A program made the translations under genes and the position numbers. A DNA stretch of 64,000 nt, taken from the NCBI GenBank assembly GCA_026261815.1, contig JAMPIT010000417.1, positions 4,125,501 to 4,189,500 on the forward strand. Direction: 5' to 3'. The notes under the pieces are model-generated. The model saw only the letters and a program-made list of their open reading frames with translations, was not told where the DNA came from and ran no database searches. Shown piece after piece: positions 63,640-64,000 of this stretch. This DNA is from Monarcha castaneiventris obscurior. Its lineage: Eukaryota > Chordata > Aves > Passeriformes > Monarchidae. How positions within the stretch are numbered: the first letter of the stretch is position 1; the number at the start of each line of letters is the position of its first letter.

Positions 63640-63900
63640 ATTTAACTTTTCTCTTTATCTACAGCCTGTGTTCAAAGAAGTGTGAGTTCAATGCACTGAG
63701 CAAAATTTGTCCCTTGTTGGTGCTTCAAGCGTGATCTGCAAACACCTCCCTGCTGAACACAGCCTGTTCATTCTCCTGACTGTTGGTGCTCTGCAGCCTC
63801 TGTAAAGCTCCTAACGAGAGCAATTCGCCTCAATTACCATAAGGACCTTTTGTCACTGGACTGAGTGACAGGACACCTCATGGTGATTATGAAATTAAGA
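63640..63900. other. Unclassified non-repetitive block with splice-like signals
   Basis: A good acceptor (TTTCTCTTTATCTACAG ending at 63664) is followed 15 to 17 bases later by donor matches (GTGTGA at 63680 and GTGAGT at 63682). That would make a microexon of 15 or 17 nt. Downstream sequence to about 63900 has balanced composition, a few CpGs and no repeat. Such blocks are often conserved regulatory DNA, but nothing in a single sequence proves this. Confidence 0.15.
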
Positions 63901-64000
63901 GCTGAACTATCTAGCAGATGATGCAGAGCTTGAAATCTTCTATCACTTTGCTTAGTCATTCAGCCTATTTCATTCAGCCCTTTACTTTTCTATGAAAACA

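Larger units (their letters stand above)
58622..64000. other. Non-coding DNA, no gene seen
   Basis: AT-rich interval with a 9-bp duplication (GCCCTAGAGGCCCTAGAGG near 58986-59004), a small perfect hairpin at 58864-58884, and a block at the right edge (about 63600-63990) with good splice-like signals and non-repetitive composition. Open frames up to 100 codons are unrecognised. Confidence 0.5.

Noticed and set aside
1..64000. Search for tRNA, rRNA, snRNA, miRNA hairpins, CRISPR arrays, insertion sequences and bacterial-type operons
   Set aside because: None was seen. Repeats are of vertebrate type, and the short direct duplications noted are isolated pairs without array structure.

Overview
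This window looks like a non-coding stretch of a bird nuclear genome. The main evidence is repeat content. Three clearly recognisable CR1 LINE fragments (12604-12826, 25581-26445, 36325-36640) carry the avian CR1 3' octamer tail and the C-terminal reading frame of CR1 ORF2. There is also a probable solo endogenous-retrovirus LTR (38728-39601) with a 5-bp target-site duplication. Overall repeat density is low and the background is AT-rich, as expected for an avian intergenic or intronic region. The species cannot be named from the sequence. Nothing bacterial or phage-like is present: there are no operons, CRISPR arrays or rRNA.

No protein-coding gene could be identified with confidence. The open frames are short, overlap on both strands, and match no family recognisable by eye, except for the degenerate CR1 frames. 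The window may therefore be a gene desert or part of a large intron. The most exon-like segment is 58415-58621, which has a branch point, acceptor, open phase 1-1 frame and donor.

Layout. 1-1920: plain AT-rich DNA. 1921-2222: striking GC-rich hexamer array (GGGGCC/GGGGCT/GGTGCC) that leaves several frames open on both strands. 2223-2345: short CpG-dense, promoter-like block, followed by a good splice donor at 2743 (+), with other donors on the minus strand. 2743-12603: mostly plain DNA with a possible old CR1 scrap (about 9110-9275) and a MIR-like SINE (about 10395-10562). 12604-26445: two minus-strand CR1 fragments separated by about 12.7 kb of unremarkable DNA. 31225-31490: probable ancient CR1/L3-type LINE. 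33634-33705: G/T-rich tract. 36325-36640: plus-strand CR1 fragment lacking both ends. 38728-39601: solo LTR with a CTCF-like core. 39607-64000: mostly plain DNA with one convincing ancient CR1 fragment (about 52105-52475), homopolymer tracts, a candidate exon, a small perfect hairpin and a possibly conserved block at the right edge.

No previously undescribed gene system was found. The points most worth checking are the C9orf72-like hexamer array beside a promoter-like block, the candidate exon at 58415-58621, and the CTCF-like site carried by the LTR.
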